Assembly (NCBI RefSeq): GCF_964204645.1
Contig: NC_134033.1
Coordinates: 15,006,155-15,070,154 of the forward strand
Origin: Tubulanus polymorphus
Lineage: Eukaryota; Nemertea; Palaeonemertea; Tubulaniformes; Tubulanidae
Direction of reading: 5' to 3'
DNA: 64,000 nucleotides
Part shown: positions 36,489 to 49,600 of the stretch, piece by piece
Layout of the letters: every line of letters begins with the position of its first letter
Position numbering within the stretch: position 1 is the stretch's first letter
The notes under the pieces: model-generated
What the model saw: the letters and a program-made list of their open reading frames with translations, nothing else
Database searches by the model: none
Told to the model about the DNA's origin: nothing
Translations under genes and position numbers: made by a program

Positions 36489-37440
36489 ACTTTCCCACGT
36501 GGAGCTGCGCGCGCCTATATCAAATATTGAAGAGATATTTAATTTCGCGACTTTTGAAAATCGTTAAGAAAATAAACAAAAAAAATTCTATATAATAATT
36601 TTATGATTCTTCTTTGAAAACAATTCTTTAACAAGATGATTACCAAGATTACCAAGTTTATCAGTTGAAAAAAATAGTTAAATCCGCAAAAATTACCATC
36701 TTTAGCCTGCAATAATTGGGTTCGAATCCCGTTGTTGGATGATCGCAAGACTTCATATTCTATCGAATTACTCATAAGACTTACGAGTTACGATTTACGA
36801 ATTACGACTTACGTTTTACGAGTTACCACAGGGACCTGACAAAAAAAATTTTGACCCCAGTATCCTAGGTACTATCAAAAATACATGTATTTTGGTACTA
36901 TATATAATTATTATTTGTAAAACTTTCGAAATCTGTCGAGAACGACATGTGTTGGTTCTCTTATATGATTCGTTGATGTCTCTCTTATATGATTAGTTGC
37001 TGTTTCGCGCCATGTGTACTATACTGTAACCTTATACTGTGGTAATAAAGTTAGATGTTGTTTAGATTCACAAAATACAACACGCTCTTCGACTTTACTC
37101 CTTCGGATCTGGTCAACTCTCTGTGGTGATAGTCACTCCATCACAAAATCCAACTTATCTACCATCCCCGGCCACATAATCAATTATTATCTAGAGATGT
37201 AATCAACACGATCCCTACTAGATTTTGGTCAATGTCACCGTGTCACACTGCTTTCTCCGTCCTCTTCTCGAATTCGAATCGTGCGACTTTTTCCGTCAAC
37301 AAATGTCAACCGGCCCAGTGTTATGTGCAAAGTCGTTTGGTTTTGCCATTGAATCACATAATCACACAATCATGTCTTCCGAACGTGTAAAAGTTTGCCA
37401 GTTGGTGGGATTATTTATTGGGTTGGAAAAAAGAAGTACA
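36489..37440. other. DKC1 upstream region, no further gene seen
   Basis: Expected to hold the DKC1 promoter. The 5' UTR end is not defined. TTACGA words repeat at about 36,778-36,825. A stretch at 36,945-37,080 with AATAAAG has a vague LTR look. Short open frames here have no family resemblance. Confidence 0.35.
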
Positions 37441-37445
37441 TTGCA

Positions 37446-37556
37446 AGAATAAAACACAGGGGCCCCTATCAGAGTTGTAGGTAGTATAAAAACTGTTTGA
37501 TTAACAGATTATCTTTTTTACACTACCTACAACTCCATTGGGATCCCTGGGTGAAA
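37446..37556. mobile_element. MITE-like element with GTTGTAGGTAGT arms
   Basis: The left part CAGGGGCCCCTATCAGAGTT and GTAGGTAGTATAAAAA mirror the right part TTTTTTACACTACCTACAAC and GGGATCCCTG. The CAGGG-type end and inverted arms suggest a hAT-like non-autonomous element. No target duplication is visible. Confidence 0.6.
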
Positions 37557-37559
37557 CTG

Positions 37560-39340
37560 ATTGGCCAACAGCAATGCCCACCGCCCAGTTTGATAAAAAG
37601 GTTTAACACTTAAATCGATTCCATTTCTTCACTCATTCAGTTTATCTTAAATCGATTTAGGCCTTTATCCAGGAGTTGCTATATTAAACTTAACAAATTT
37701 CAAAATCAATCATATTTATTCTCATACAACAATTATACAAAATGTCAGGTTTGTGCTCGAGGAATTGTAACGTAAGCTCCTCAAACACTGGACTTTCAAA
37801 AACTAGTCCAACCACCATAGGCGTATAAACTATAAACGAGAGTTTATACGCCCATGGTCCAACCATAGACTCTAAAACAAAAAAGTTTATGGCCCAACCA
37901 TGGACTCAATAGTCCATGGCTCTTGACTAAAACCAGAGATAAACCTGGCCAAATACTCTGGAAAGCGCAGCATCGTTTTATTCACGCAACAATAATATCT
38001 TAACCGAGGAATCATCATGCAAGTTCCTAATTTACAAACACGGGAACTGTGTTACAATAACAGTCTCCAACATAAAAGCATTAAAACTAGAGATGAGAAA
38101 CTCGGATTTACTCTGGAAATCTTAGTATAAATTAATCAGTCTTAATTTCGTTTTCATTAACATTACTTTCACTAGAAAACTAGAATTTTGCCAACTTTGC
38201 CCCGACTTAAAGATTACCTAACACCTTGACATTACAAACTAAGTATTCTGACGTTTTTTCTTCCAGCTTTGAAAAGATCAACGTAATTATACAATCGGTA
38301 ACTAATCAATAACACCAATAACTAAGTTTATAGCTGTTAAAACAATGTTAAAACGTTAAAAATTAGTCCTAGCTATAACTTTATGCCTTGTTATTCCTAG
38401 CTTTACCTCTCAAATGTAAATAATGGTCTCCTTTCAGATAAAGCTTTAGTTTTCAAATACGTAGATATGATCATCAAACAGATTGATGGAGGCTTAAATT
38501 GAAATCTACGATTTGTTTCAAATTTTTCAAATTGGTTACCTTCGAAAATATCGATGCCGTCAAATTTGTACATCTACAATTCAGCAAATAGTTAATATTT
38601 GTACATCAACACTGGTCTAACGTTATGTTCTATGTTTCCTAACTATGTGATATCTACACGGACAAATAGCCACAGTTGACTATGTTTAACTATGGTAAGT
38701 TGGAAGATTAAACTCACAATTCATGTTGAAACTATATCTCAGTTTAGGAGTTAACTCAACAGACCTACATGTCAAAACTAGGCACTCAACATGACATTTA
38801 CCCCTAGTGACTAACTTAACTTGATCTATCTATCGACCAAGGATCGAAGACCAAAATCGTGCATTAATGGAACTTAGCTTTTATTAGACTCTCACATTGC
38901 ATAAACATTATCAAATAGTTTCCTCGAAAACACTATATTATCCATCAGACTGGTTTGAAAAAGGTGATAAGCAAAAAATCAATACTTTACTACAGAAGTC
39001 GGCTATTGTCTTCGCCGCTCCTGGATTTCAGTGTTTATAACATGCACTATTATCTATGCTGCTCCTAATAAGATACACTATTGTCTTTGCTGCTTTTAAA
39101 ACAGTGTTTATCCTGAATCAGTGTTTATCCATTAGCTTTGTCGCTTGAATCAGTGTTTATAAGATTCACTATTGTCTCTGCTGCTCCTGATATTTAATGT
39201 TTTAAAGAAATTAACCACCGATTGTAGAAGAATCCATCGTTGAGTGAATAATTTGTTGCTGGTTCCTCAACTTTTCATCTGGGCTTCTGCAGTTTTCATC
39301 AGCAAATGGGTCGATCAGTATTCATCTACTTGTGTCTTCT
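37560..39340. other. No gene recognised
   Basis: AT-rich sequence. GTTTATACGCC and its complement occur close together at about 37,820-37,855. A degenerate repeat with CAGTGTTTAT and CACTATTGTCT words spans about 38,995-39,200. I see no exon. Confidence 0.35.
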
Positions 39341-41565
39341 TCCGGCCAATTTTTTTCGAGATGTAGTTTGGCTGAAACAAAGTGAAGAAAGCAAAACATT
39401 TCAGACAGATTTATCATAATTTACGTGTCATTTCAAATTACAAGCCACCCTGTTTTTCACAAAGTAAAATTCATTGACGTCAATTGCTGATTTAAACCCA
39501 AATAATTAATTGCAGTAGTAGGACTAGTTCATCACTGTTTAAGACTAGTGAAGATAAGTTCAGCCATGTCGACCGGTAAATAGATTTTTATGATAGCCAC
39601 TTATTAAATGATATTCATATGAGGACTGAAATTTCTATATACAGGTAATTTCATGTATATCAACTTACCTTTAAAGATTGCTGGGTTCAGTTCTGGTCTT
39701 TTCTGTGCACCGTTCCAGTTTGTAGATTTTGGACGAGTAGTTGATCTCAAGCTGGGCTTTTTCTTATAGTTGAAATTCAGCTGCAACGATTAAAAGAAGA
39801 TATCCTGTAATGAAAAAATATTTCATTTAGAATTTATCGAAATAATTCCATGTATATCAAGTTACCTTTTATGATTGCTTGGTTATCGGCGATTATCCTA
39901 TCAGTTGGATAGTTAGTTGGCCTCATCTGTGCACTGTTCCAGTTTGTAGATTTTGGACGAGTAGTTGATTTGAAGTTCAATTTTTTCTCATAGTTGAAAT
40001 TTAGCTGCAATGATTAAAAGAAGATATCCTGTAATGACAAAATATTTCATTTAGAATTTATCTAATAATTTCCATAAAAAATCAACTTACATTTCAAGTT
40101 TGCTGGGTTCAGTATCGGTTAGAAAACAATTGGTTGATGCAATTGGTTGATGCATTTGATTCAAGCTTGGATTGTTCAGTGGGCAGAGCTTATCTGTAGA
40201 TATTTGATGAGTCGTTGATTTAACGCTGGGCAGTTTCATACAGATAGGATTTAGCTGAAATGAGCAAAGATATCCTGTAATGACAAAATATTTCATTTAG
40301 AATTTATCGAAATAATTCCACATATATCAAGTTACCTATTATGCTTGGGTCCTTATCGGCGATTATCTTATTAGTTGGTTAGTTAGTTGGCCTCATCTGT
40401 GCACTGTTCCAGTTGGTCGATTTTGGACGAGTAGTAGATCTCAAACTGGGTTTTTCTCATACCGGTAGTTGAAATTTAGCTGCAATGATTAAATGAAGAT
40501 ATCCTGTAAAGACAAAATATTTCATTTAGAATTTATCGAAAAAATGGCAACACTTCCAGGAAGGATGGAACTTTTATATATTTCAATTCCAAGTATGCAA
40601 ATTCTCATATATGAAAACGTGCCATTACTTAGTGCTAAAAAGCAGGTTTTTACGAGTTTTTCAAGAATACGTCCCCTACTATAACTAGATCACTATGAAA
40701 TTTTTGTGGGCTCGAGAACTCATTAAGCCAAACCATGACACCAAAATCAACACTATTGGTTCAACAGCCAATGTTTGTGCCTTGTTGACACACCGGTACT
40801 CTATTCATTTTCAATGAAAACTGCTTCTCCAGACCATTTACATAGGCAAACATACAGTTCGCCAAAAATCAACTTACATTTCAAGTTTGCTGGGTTCAGT
40901 ATCGGTTAAAATGTTCTAAGTTCGTATCAAATATCAAATTACCTTTTATGATGGCTGGGTTCATTATCGGAGGATCTCCTAAGTTGGTTGGTTGAGTTTC
41001 ATCCAAATTGGCCCCTTCTGTGCACTTTTCTCTAATCAGCAGATCTTAGTTGATGAGCTCTCCTGTCGACTTTTTGAGTTGGTGTCCCTTACGATCGTGA
41101 CACACCTGCCAGGAGCGAAACAGGCGGGAATCGAAGTACAGATATAGTTGTGTGATCGTCGGTCGATTTTACATAATTTTTTTTCGATAATTTTACAATA
41201 TTTGGTCTTTTTTTCATGTAGTCCGAAAGTTTACAAGGTTGAAGATAATTTTGTCTAATTTTTTTTTTCGAAATCGAAATACAGATATAGTTGTGTGATC
41301 GTCAGTCGATTTTACATCATTTTTTTCGGAATCGAAGTACTTCTTTGTCTTCTTGGGTTTCGTCGAAGCTGAAATTGAGAAAAAGAAAAACATTTTGTAG
41401 TCACACATTTCTTCATCATTAATCCTAATTTACGTGGGTATCAACTTAACTTTCAAGATTGCCGAGTTCAGTATTTTTTTCGGCATCTTCTGTAGTCGCC
41501 TTCTAGCATCTTCTTCTTCAACTTCTTGGGAGTCCTGAAATGAAAAAAAGAGAAGAGCGATGAAA
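39341..41565 (-). other. Candidate minus-strand exons of an unknown gene, partly in tandem cassettes
   Basis: Several minus-strand segments look like exons. 39,670-39,781 (acceptor GCAG before CTGAATTTC, donor GTAAGT) encodes NYKKKPSLRSTTRPKSTNW. 39,868-40,007 and 40,090-40,256 are related. The 40,337-40,482 copy is shifted in frame. 41,330-41,370 and 41,452-41,537 are lysine-rich (TPKKLKKK). A last piece near 39,341-39,372 ends in a stop. The cassette exons enter in phase 0 and leave in phase 1, so they cannot join each other in frame. I recognise no family. It may be a lineage-specific gene, a decayed one, or non-coding. Confidence 0.3.
39570..40520. repeat. Tandem cassettes of about 224-246 bp
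   Basis: AATATTTCATTTAGAATTTA recurs at about 39,818, 40,040, 40,286 and 40,514, each after GATATCCTGTAATGA or GATATCCTGTAAAGA. Each cassette also holds one exon-like piece with CAACTGGAAC or a relative, except the third, which differs inside. Confidence 0.88.
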
Positions 41566-41582
41566 ACCTGGTACGGAACAAA

Positions 41583-41800
41583 ACTAATGTTCGAAAGCTT
41601 TTCAGCTCTCCGTCGCCGGTCACATGCCGAGAACACCAGACAATGAGCCAGCCAGGAATATACTGCCCTCTACACGCCCTCACACAGAACGCGAAAACCA
41701 GAATGACAACGCCTCACATTCCCCATCTAACTGCAGGATGTACTGGGCGATGTCAGTAACTGACACACCTGTAAAATTGCACGAAACACAAATAGCGCAG
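41583..41800 (+). mobile_element. Fragment resembling a retroelement C-terminus (plus copy)
   Basis: In one plus frame VAGHMPRTPDN is followed by LPSTRPHTERENQNDNA. This resembles the GH-R-motif tail after the reverse transcriptase in some LINEs. It shares sequence with an opposed copy at 42,461-42,660, with frame-breaking differences. Confidence 0.45.
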
Positions 41801-41814
41801 TACAACCAGCTTGA

Positions 41815-42360
41815 CCGGGTTGAGATTCAGGATCTCAACTAGCACTCAAAAGCGTGACAAGAGACTTCATCCACTGACCGAGGTTGTCACAAGGACACAA
41901 TGAAACTAGCACTCACAAGCCGACAAGAGACTTCATCCACTGACCGAGGTTGTCACAAGGACACAATGAAAACTAGCAATCAAACTAGAAATCAAAGAGC
42001 GTGACAGTAGAATCATCCCTCAGCCGACTCAGAATACCAGAAACAAAGAGCGTGACAGTAGAATCATCCCTCATCCGGGCGATTGATACTAGTTGAGATT
42101 CAGGATCTCAACTAGCACTCAAAAGCGTGACAAGAGACTTCATCCACTGACCGAGGTTGTCACAAGGACACAATGAAACTAGCACTCACAAGCCGACAAG
42201 AGACTTCATCCACTGACCGAGGTTGTCACAAGGACACAATGAAAACTAGCAATCAAACTAGAAATCAAAGAGCGTGACAGTAGAATCATCCCTCAGCCTA
42301 CTCAGAATACCAGAAACAAAGAGCGTGACAGTAGAATCATCCCTCATCCGGGCGGTCACA
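41815..42360. repeat. Tandem repeat, unit about 273 bp with internal duplication
   Basis: GTTGAGATTCAGGATCTCAA starts at 41,819 and 42,092. Within each unit CAAGAGACTTCATCCACTGA occurs twice and GAGCGTGACAGTAGAATCAT twice. The unit start itself contains the palindrome-like GAGATTCAGGATCTC. Confidence 0.9.
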
Positions 42361-42460
42361 AGGACACAATGAATGCTAGTAGCGTGACAATCCAGTATAA
42401 CCGCTCCATTTGTATCCCGCGCAATCCCACAGATATGCCCGTCATTGACATCACTCAGCA

Positions 42461-42842
42461 CACTTTGTAGATAGGTGGGGGCAGTGAGGCCTCGTCATCC
42501 TGGTTTTCGTGTTCCGTATGAGGGCGTGTAGAGGGCAGCCATTTCCTGACCGACGCTTTGTCTGACATCCTCGACACGTGACCGGCGAAGGAGAGCTGAC
42601 GCTTTCGGACATTAGTTTTGTTCCAGCAAACGTTGAAATTCGACAGAGAAATCGGCCCTGAAAAACATAACGGGTTAGAAGCTGAAAAATAGAACCGATT
42701 AACGAACACGGAACAGTACAGGACAGCACAGAGACGAACAGTAACACATAAAACATAAAGACGTCGTTCCTCAGGAAGCAGGAACAGGAGCGCAGCGAAG
42801 ATCGCCAGGATCATGATCGCCAGGAGAATCCACGGAAGCATG
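42461..42842 (-). other. GC-rich open frame: hydrophobic segment plus LINE-tail-like part
   Basis: From ATG 42,842 the minus strand encodes a hydrophobic segment (MLPWILLAIMILAIF, then more) followed by EERR. The same frame runs on, past two possible acceptors (TTTTTCAG before 42,692 and before 42,661), into QLSFAGHVSRMSDKASVRKW and a stop at 42,461. The second half matches the fragment at 41,583-41,800. The base composition is much more GC-rich than the surroundings. An upstream in-frame ATG exists at 42,922. It may be a small membrane protein, a retroelement remnant, or a chance fusion of both. Confidence 0.35.
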
Positions 42843-42949
42843 TCTGCACAGTGTGAGAGAGCGGAAGTGAATGATTTTCTATATATGCTTACACACTGTG
42901 GTAAGCCGGTGACGTATTCCAATTGTGATCAATAGCGCGTGTTAATGAT

Positions 42950-43680
42950 ATCAACAAACTCTGAAAAACCGCAATTGTGTCTCTTTATTGTTGAATGGAG
43001 TTATCGAAGGTTCAACTGCCGTGTTGAATACGCGCCAGTTGCCAGCTGAACAATCGAATCGTGGAACTTTAATAAGGCCATAAAAATAAATTACTCGATT
43101 CCCAACAGCTCCTCCTCCTAATTTAGCCGCCGCCGGTTTTTTTTCTTAAATTTTAGAATAATTTATTGAAATCGAAGAATAAAAACATTAACATTTATTG
43201 ATGGAAACCTCTAGCTTTATTTCTCATAAATGCATAGATACCCCAAAGTGGTGACATAAATAATTCCAACTTCAAGGCTAAACAAAAAGGATACTTTGTT
43301 TCTTCGCAGCGGCCGGGTCATTTTTGTTAGATATAATAAAATTTGTAATCAGTTCCTGCCGGGTCTTTTCAGATATTTCAGGTTCTTTGCTAAAGTTTGA
43401 ATGCGTTTTTTTTTCGGAGAAATTGAATTTTTTTGTTTCTCGCGGGGTCAAGGACGACCGGAAGCCCGCTGATTTTTGAAGTATCTCAACTCAAAATCCC
43501 ACCTCAAATTTCAGGTTTTTGCTACTTTTTAACGGTGATAATCGACGATTCGAGCGATAACTAGAATATTCAGAATGTCTGTCAGTGAATGTTGTTGAAA
43601 CTGTTCTTATGCGGTGAGGATTTAATGTGAAAAACGACATCAGATTTCGCCAAAATTAGCAATAAACTGAATTGAATTTG
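42950..43680. other. ECT2 upstream region
   Basis: No coding sequence is seen. GCAGCGGCCGGGTCAT at about 43,306 followed by ATATAATAAAATTTG is a dispersed repeat shared with 23,840-23,885. The ECT2 promoter and 5' UTR should lie at the right end. Confidence 0.35.
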
Positions 43681-43685
43681 TTGAT

Positions 43686-46600
43686 ATGTCAACTCCACGC
43701 ACGATGATGTTAGAAACTGTAGAGGGTGAGTGCTTCATTTATTTATCTAATATGTTTTTAATTTCTTAAAGATAAGTTCCCATTAGATCATGTTTTGGAA
43801 GATCAGTTTAAGTTGTTGGCCTTTTTTCTTCACTCCTCAGAGGAGTCAGGCTCCGTTCCTTCGAATCGACTGACTGATGATGCGGCGATCAATAGCGACC
43901 TCAATTTTTCTTTTGTTTCCGTCTCTTCTTAAATCCAGATCAATCTCATTCGGTAAAAGTGCAGATCCGCACCTCTCCGCGTAAACGGTTCATTCAATTA
44001 CATTAGATATCAATGTTTCAGATTCAAAATTCAGCAATTCAGTACATTGCCATTGGTTAATTTTAAGATATCTTCACTGGAAAGAGTAGATAGATTTTAG
44101 CCTGGATTCTGTCATTCAGCAGATCGCGTCAATCGCGAGAGGTGCGGATCTGCACTTTTACCTCTCATTCCAATCTCATCGTATTTTTGTGTTGTTTGTT
44201 TTACAGAAAATGAATGCGATGAAGACGAAAGTCCGGATATAAAACTAGTGATCGTAGGAACACGGTGTCCGGCAATGAGAAACCTGAAGGACGCTTTACA
44301 GGTGTGTAGTATCAGGAGATTATAATTCCTGCATTTGAATACTGAAGATTTTAACCTCGAGTAATTGAATGTATGAATTAAATCTATAGGTCCATAGTTT
44401 TCGATTTCAAGCCTGAACGTGGACAATCAAAAATTGAATGAATTTTGATAAGTGTGGGATGGCCCCTGACGTAAGGGATATAGGCTGCAGATTGACAGCT
44501 GTCCAGTCAGTTGAATCAATGATATCCGCCTTGAGTTGGGGTAGCATGAAAAGGGTTAATAAGAAAACTACTCTATTTTAATGAATTGAACCGGGCTTTG
44601 AGGGATGCAGATTGATAGCTGTACATTATCCTGATATCTCAGTGAATCACTGATATTTTTATCATATATTTTTACATAATTTTGAGAGCATCCTTATTTG
44701 AAAATCCCTAGTTGCTGATAATTGCAAAATGAGCCAGTTACCTCCCTTTCATCCGTGATGATGATGATATCAAAAATACTCTGATGTCCGCTTGGAGTTG
44801 GAAATAGCATGAAAATGATCAGCAATTACAATTACCTGATTTTATGTATTTTCAGCAATTACAATTACCGACGGTATTTTCTCCGACCGGAGTTGAACAC
44901 ATTTCCGCCGCTGCTTCCTCCGCCTCGAACGATGACGAATCGTTTTTGTTTTTCGTCTACGATCGTTTCGACGACGAGATCTTCGCGAAGTTACACAAAT
45001 CCGATTGTCGTATCGTCGGTCCGCCCGTCGTTATTAAATGTGCTATTGAAAAACTCGTAAGTATTGAGCAAAAAACGCTGTGAATGAACTTTTTATCGGC
45101 AAGGATCAAAATAAAATTGATTTTTATGCGTTTTTTGCTGCCAGATTGAATTTCTATTCTGGGTAATTTGAAATTTTTTTTTTCGCAGCCATTTCCGTTC
45201 AGTCCACGGCCGCTGTATTGTATTTTGATGCAGCACGTCGTCGTTTGTTTTACCGGGTATAAAGTGAAAGAGGAACTGCGCCACCTGGTGGATTTGGTAC
45301 ATCACATGGGCGGTACGATACGCCGAGAGATGAGCGCGCGTGTCACTCATCTCGTCGCTAACCACGCCGGCGGTGAGAGTTACCGGGTGAGTCATTCATT
45401 TCGCTTCCGACAAATTATATGTGAATTAAAAAAAACTTCTTACCTAAATCCACTGTTCACTAGCCACTCAGGGCATTCATTATTGGCAGATTCATGGTTT
45501 CTTTTCGTAAATTATGCTTATCCGATTTGGTTTATATGCAGGCCGCAGTTGGATTGGGAACAAAAATAATGACCGATAATTGGATCAAGCGTTCGTGGTC
45601 TCAAAGAGATGATATCACGATTACAGCTCAGGATAAACAATTTGTAAGTAAACCCCAGCTCTTTCTCTACCCTCCCTCCCAAATAGTTCCTGACTATCCC
45701 ATACTCTTCCCCCTCCCTCAACTGAGGTGTTGACTAACACACCAGCAGTTAATAATTGGGCCATCCATCAAACTTTAGCTATTTTCAAAGATTGCAAAAT
45801 CTGTTGATAGAAAATTGATTTTTGTTTGTTGTTTATTTAAGGATCAGTTTCACATGAGTCCATTCTTCAATTGTACGTTGAGTTTTCTGGGATTCGCTCA
45901 AGATGAACAGCGACACATGGAGGATTTAACCATCGAAAACGGTAAGAATTGAGCAGGATGATGATTGAAACACCTGTTGTTTTTCTGATTCCAGTCCCTG
46001 ATTGAAATACCTATGGTTCTTCTAAACCCAGTCCCTGATTGAAATACCTGTGGTTCTTCTAAACCCAGTCCCTGATTGAAATACCTGTGGTTCTTTTGAA
46101 TCCAGTCCCTGATTGAAATACCTGTGGTACTTTTGAACCCAGTCCCTGATTGAAATACATGTGGTTCTTTTGAACTCAGTACTTGATTGAAATACCTCTG
46201 GTTCTTCTGAACCCAGTCCCCGATTGAAATACCTCTGTGCAACTGTGATTGTCAAGCCAGTCCCTTTGGGGAAATGTGGTTCTTCTGAACCAAACCCTTT
46301 GTGGAACTGTGGTTCTTTTGAACATTGATTGATGGTGATTATTTGTGTATTTTCTAGGAGGTTCGTTTGTGCCGTTAGGGAACCCGGCAGCTACACACAT
46401 TATAGTCGACGAAACTAACGTCAATCAACTTCCAGATGATTTAGAAACGAATGAGAAAGTTTGGATCATTAAAGGAGAGGTAAACAATTTATCCTCCGCG
46501 GTCTATTCATATTCATTTGTCTAATGCCGTAAAAATTAAAATTCTACTAAGTAATAGTCGTATCGTAAGTAGTGTTTGCGGATTCATATCAGCCGCAATG

Positions 46601-49600
46601 AAACCTCGAATTCTTAATTCTTTATTCTTAATCCAATGTCATATGTTTGTTGTACTTGTAAATGTCAATGTGTCTTGTAAGCCTTATTATAGGCTGGCTT
46701 GTTTATTGAGATGACACGTTAATAAAGATATATATTTATAAGTGATCAAGAAATGTTGAAATTTAGATAATTATTTGGTTGTGTTTGATATTATTTTTTC
46801 AGTGGTTTTGGGGAAGCATTCAAATGAACGCGTGCGCCAGGGAACCGATGTATCGGTTTATTTCCGTAAGTCAAATCCAATCGAAGTTCGTCTATTTTCA
46901 ATTCATGTATTTCAATGATTTTGAAATGTATATCTTAAATAGATTTTCTTGTGAACACGGTACCTACAGTACCTGGAAATCAGTCAAAACTTGGGAATAT
47001 TTGGGAAACTGGGATGTCAATCACTTGCCTAAGAGCATCTCTTCCCTCGGCAATTTCAATTACCGTCAGCATGAAGACGTGCTGAAAGGGTTAAAGTTCA
47101 ATTTGATTTCAATGCGTCTGCTCTTGTGGTATTACAGCAGAGTCATCAGGAATTAACCCCCAGTAGACTGCGACAGTTAGATCGCTGCACGAGTGGATCG
47201 AAAATGAAAAAACGCAAACGTCTGCAGCAGAATTTAGCGGTTCTAGCTCTCGAAGGCGAAGTCGATTCACCGTACAGTAATAAACGACAATCTACGGAAT
47301 TATCGCAACTTTCACTCAGCGCTTCGTTACTCGATGAATCTGAGGATTTAGGTATGTTTTTCAATAGAGACTTCTACAAACTCAGGATCCGGATGTGAAT
47401 TAAGATTTGACTCAAAGTTAACTCATTGAAAACGAACTAATCTTACCGTAACTCGAAGAGTTAAATCTAACTCACAACTGTGTAACTGGATCCTGAGTTC
47501 AGAGTTAACTCGAACTCGCACTAATGTGGAGCTGGATCCTGAGTTCAGAGTTAACCCTAACTCACACGACTGTGTAACTGGATCCTGAGTTCAGAGTTGA
47601 ATCAAACTCACACAACTGTGTAACTCGATCCTAAGTTCAGAATTAACTCAAACTCATAACTGTAGAACTGGATTCTGAGTTTCCTGTCGAACTGGATTTT
47701 GGTTGCAGTTTGCTGTAATTTGAATTTGTTTGTCTTTTAGATAAAGATGATAAATCATCAGACGTGTGTAAAACCGATCAGCAGCAGCAGCAGACGGCTG
47801 TTTTAACGTCTGCTCGTTTACAGGTCGTACGTGAATTATTACAAACCGAACGAAACTACGTCGCAATTCTACAAACTATTCTAGAGGTTCGTGTTTCTCC
47901 CTCCCCCTCCCTCTCTCCCCCTCCCTCTCTCCCCCTCCCTCTCTCCCCTCCCTCTCTCCCCTCCCCCTCTCCCCTCCCCCTCTCTTCCTCTCTCTCTTTC
48001 TCCCTTTCTCCCTTTCTCCCTTTCTCCTCGGTCTGTGATTAAACCCAATCATTAGTTTGACATAAAAATTTAAACCAAATTTTTTTGTGTAATTGCTATT
48101 GGTTACTTAATGTTTTCGATGAGGACAACAATTCAAACTTAACCATTTCAAGCTTAAACTTGTTTGTGAAACTGGACCCTCGACTTCCACGAGATTCAGA
48201 ATATCCTTCACTCATCTGCAGCATATTCACTCTCAGAATTTCTAAATTTGGCTCGGGAGTGGCGACCCTATCTTCTTCACAACCCTCCATTCGCATGCAG
48301 CAGATTCAGGGAATTTTGCCATTCACCTGCTGCAGATTCAGGGAATTTTGCCATTCACCTGCAGCAGATTCAGGGAATTTTGCCATTCACCTGCAGCAGA
48401 TTCAGGGAATTTTGCCATTCACCTGCAGCAGATTCATAGGGAATGTAGAATTACTATATTTGGGTCGGGAGTAGTCACCCTATCTTCTTCAATACTCTGT
48501 TAGAATTCACAATATCTGATCATTTATAGGAATAATCAGTGAATGGATATTATTTTCGATGTTGTAGTTATTCCGAGACGGTATAACCGACCCGACGCAG
48601 CCGTTAGGTCCCGTTTTACCGATGAAAGATGTCGAGCTGATTTTCGGAGATTTGCCGTCGATTATGAAACTGCACGTCGAATTGAGGGATGAACTTTCCG
48701 AACTGATCAATAACTGGTCCGAAGAATACAGCATCGGGAAACTATTCCTTAAACATGTAAGAAGAAAAAATCTTTATCACCAAAATCTTCATCTCTCGGC
48801 AGGGATTTGAACCTGATGACATAATGTAAGAAATCCTGTCTGATTAGCCTGAGAGTTTAGGTATGCGTGCACTCTGGCTAAACAGACAGGGGTTTGTACT
48901 GTGATAGTCTCATGATGTCCAGATTTGAACCCTGCTGAGGGGGGTGTGTCTACTAGGACAGGGATTTGTACTGTGGCAGAGTCTCATGATGTCATCAGGT
49001 TTGAATCCCTGCTGAGGGAGGATGTGTCTACCAGGGCAGGGGTTTGTACTTTGATGGAGTCTCATGATGTCATCAGGTTTGAATCCCTGTTGAGGGAGGG
49101 TGTGTCTACTAGGACAGGGGTTTGTACTGTGGCAGAGTCTCATGATGTCATCAGGTTTGAATACCTGCTGAGGGAGGATGTGCCTACTATGACAGGGTTT
49201 GTACTGTGACAGAGTCTCATGATGTCAACAGGTTCAAATCCCTGCTGAGGGAGGATGTGTCTACCTGGGCAGGGGTTTGTACTGTGACAGAGTCTCATGA
49301 TGTCATCAGTTTTGAATCTCTGTTGAGGGAGGATGTTATTTTAAGTATCGTTGTATGTTGTTTTTTAGGCTCCTGCGATGACTGTCGCGTATCCTCCGTT
49401 CGTTAACTTTTTCTCGCAAACGAAAGAAACGATTGCGAAATGTGATAAATCGAATCCAAGGTTTCATGCATTTTTAAAGGTAGGTTAAAACTATTTCTTT
49501 TAACGCTCAAACTCTGTGTCTAATATTTCACGCGTATTCGTAACGATGTAATGATTTGTTGCTATAGCGATGTCAAACCCGTCCGGAATGCGGCCGTCAG

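Noticed and set aside
36700-36770. tRNA gene around GGGTTCGAATCCCG
   Set aside because: A B-box-like core is present, but no acceptor stem or A box at the right spacing. The same holds for the cores at about 27,277, 27,461 and 30,331.
36945-37080. Solo LTR
   Set aside because: A TGT..ACA-like outline and AATAAAG are present, but there is no second copy, no target duplication and no primer-binding site.
37225-37452. 75-codon plus-strand open frame
   Set aside because: No homology recognised and no flanking splice sites or repeats to support it.
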